Positions 5,936-7,014 of a DNA stretch of 7,014 bases are shown in pieces. Below the pieces are notes generated by a model that made no database searches, had not been told where the DNA came from, and was given only the letters and a program-made list of their open reading frames with translations. A program made the position numbers and the translations under genes. The DNA is from Gammaproteobacteria bacterium (GTDB lineage: Bacteria > Pseudomonadota > Gammaproteobacteria > Tenderiales > Tenderiaceae): contig JAJRWO010000153.1 in the NCBI GenBank assembly GCA_024276775.1, forward strand, positions 1 through 7,014, in the 5' to 3' direction. Each line of letters starts with the position of its first letter. Positions within the stretch are counted from its first letter, which is position 1.

Positions 5936-7012
5936 ATGAGTAAGGTTTATGTGATTGCTGAAGCGGGTGTGAATCATAACGGCTCGCTGAGTCGTGCACT
6001 GAAACTTATTGATATTGCAAAAGAGGCAGGGGCTGATGCCGTTAAGTTTCAAAGTTTTAAAGCCGAGGAGATGGTTCGTAAAACAACAGAAAAGGCTGAA
6101 TATCAAAAGCTGTTAACAGACAGTGCTGAAACGCAGTATCAAATGCTGCGTCGGCTTGAGTTATCAGAAGAAGATCATGAAAAATTGATTGCGCATTGCG
6201 ACATTCAGGGGATAAATTTTCTCTCTTCACCATTTGATGAGTCGAGTTTAAAGTTACTGGTTAATCGTTTTAACTTATCTCAACTCAAACTGGGTTCAGG
6301 TGAAATCACAAATTCGCCATTGTTATTACAGATTGGCCATGCGGGTTGTTCGTTGATTCTTTCCACCGGCATGTCGAGCCTGGATGAGGTAGAACAGGCG
6401 CTTTCTGTGTTGGCCTTTGGTTATTTAAATGTTTCGGATACCCCTGGCGAGGAGGCTTTTAGTCTGGCGCTAACATCGTCCTCAGGGCAAGCACTGTTAC
6501 GCGACAAGGTGACGCTCTTGCATTGCACTTCTGAATATCCCGCACCCTACACAGATATTAATTTGAAAGCGATGGATATGCTTAAAGATACGTTTGGTCT
6601 TAAGGTGGGTTATAGTGACCATTCACAAGGAATCGCGATCAGTCTGGCAGCCGTTGCCAGGGGGGCAAGCGTGATAGAAAAACACTTTACTTTGGATAGG
6701 TCACTGCCTGGGCCGGATCACCAAGCCTCGCTAGAAGCCAATGAACTCAAGGCAATGGTAGCAGGCATTCGCCAGATTGAATTAAGCTTGGGGGATGGTA
6801 TTAAACGACTGATGCCATCTGAAGTTAACAACCGGCTTGTGGTTAGAAAGAGCCTCGTTACTCGCACACGAATTAAAAAGGGTGAGTTTTTTAATGAATC
6901 AAATTTGACAGTGAAACGACCCGGTGAGGGGGTTCAACCGATCAATTATTGGTCATGGTTGGGGCGTGAAGCCAAACGTGATTACGGCGCTGACGAGGTC
7001 GTCATAGAGTGA
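5936..7012 (+). CDS. legI: LegI, legionaminic acid synthase (NeuB family)
   Basis: This complete 358-residue synthase condenses phosphoenolpyruvate with 2,4-diacetamido-2,4,6-trideoxymannose to make N,N'-diacetyllegionaminic acid. A TIM-barrel NeuB domain (about 1-290) shows YVIAEAGVNHNGSL (5-18), ADAVKFQSFKAEEM (33-46), FLSSPFDE (95-102), LKLGSGEITN (117-126), ILSTGMSSLDE (141-151), LLHCTSEYPAP (194-204), GYSDHSQGI (225-233) and VIEKHFTLDR.LPGPDH (246-261). His229 and His250 align with metal-binding histidines of NeuB. A C-terminal SAF/antifreeze-like domain (about 300-358) follows, with RKSLVTR..IKKGE.F and VKRPGEGVQP, which caps the active site of the partner subunit in family dimers. The pattern GSGEITN plus the neighbours legC and legG favours LegI over NeuB or PseI; the exact sugar is inferred. 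Length is normal and the TGA at 7010-7012 lies just inside the window. A GTG at 7009-7011 overlapping the stop could start the next gene, but only six bases follow. Confidence 0.93.
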   Translation: MSKVYVIAEAGVNHNGSLSRALKLIDIAKEAGADAVKFQSFKAEEMVRKTTEKAEYQKLLTDSAETQYQMLRRLELSEEDHEKLIAHCDIQGINFLSSPFDESSLKLLVNRFNLSQLKLGSGEITNSPLLLQIGHAGCSLILSTGMSSLDEVEQALSVLAFGYLNVSDTPGEEAFSLALTSSSGQALLRDKVTLLHCTSEYPAPYTDINLKAMDMLKDTFGLKVGYSDHSQGIAISLAAVARGASVIEKHFTLDRSLPGPDHQASLEANELKAMVAGIRQIELSLGDGIKRLMPSEVNNRLVVRKSLVTRTRIKKGEFFNESNLTVKRPGEGVQPINYWSWLGREAKRDYGADEVVIE

Positions 7013-7014
7013 GT

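Noticed and set aside
7009..7014. GTG overlapping the legI stop as the start of the next gene
   Set aside because: Only six bases are visible, too few to show a coding region.
1..7014. CRISPR array, tRNA or rRNA genes
   Set aside because: No regularly spaced direct repeats and no tRNA or rRNA signature sequences were seen on either strand.

Overview
The window looks like a gammaproteobacterial chromosome segment where a conserved housekeeping pair (bioA then rsmE, minus strand) meets a sugar biosynthesis locus for a legionaminic-acid-type nonulosonic acid. The host assignment is an inference from the protein sequences and from the bioA-rsmE pairing; nothing here fixes a genus.

Layout. 1-350 (minus) is the N-terminal third of the 16S rRNA m3U1498 methyltransferase RsmE, running off the left edge. 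350-1702 (minus) is a complete BioA (biotin synthesis), whose stop codon shares one base with the rsmE start. 1703-2177 has no intact gene but carries the decayed C-terminus of an IS30-family transposase (plus strand, about 1962-2123). 2178-3224 (minus) is a 348-residue CBS-domain/nucleotidyltransferase fusion of the PtmE type. 3225-3528 is a divergent intergenic region holding the putative promoters. 3529-7012 (plus) is a tight run of three genes: legC (aminotransferase), legG (hydrolysing 2-epimerase) and legI (PEP-dependent synthase).

How the genes fit together. In the Campylobacter-type GDP pathway, PtmE makes GDP-glucosamine. After N-acetylation, LegB (dehydratase) and LegC (PLP aminotransferase) give the 4-amino-6-deoxy sugar, LegH acetylates it, LegG inverts C2 and releases GDP to give 2,4-diacetamido-2,4,6-trideoxymannose, and LegI condenses this with phosphoenolpyruvate to give N,N'-diacetyllegionaminic acid. 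LegF then makes the CMP-activated donor. The window holds the PtmE, LegC, LegG and LegI steps. LegB, LegH and LegF are absent and would have to lie beyond the right edge or elsewhere. The end use of the sugar (flagellin, O-antigen or capsule) cannot be read from this window.

The families are all known. What merits a second look is the arrangement: the CBS-fused nucleotidyltransferase is transcribed away from legC-legG-legI, legC heads the run without legB, and an IS30 relic sits on the border with the housekeeping genes. Base composition also shifts: by hand count, 32 of 60 bases are G/C at 541-600 (bioA) against 17 of 60 at 5281-5340 (legG).
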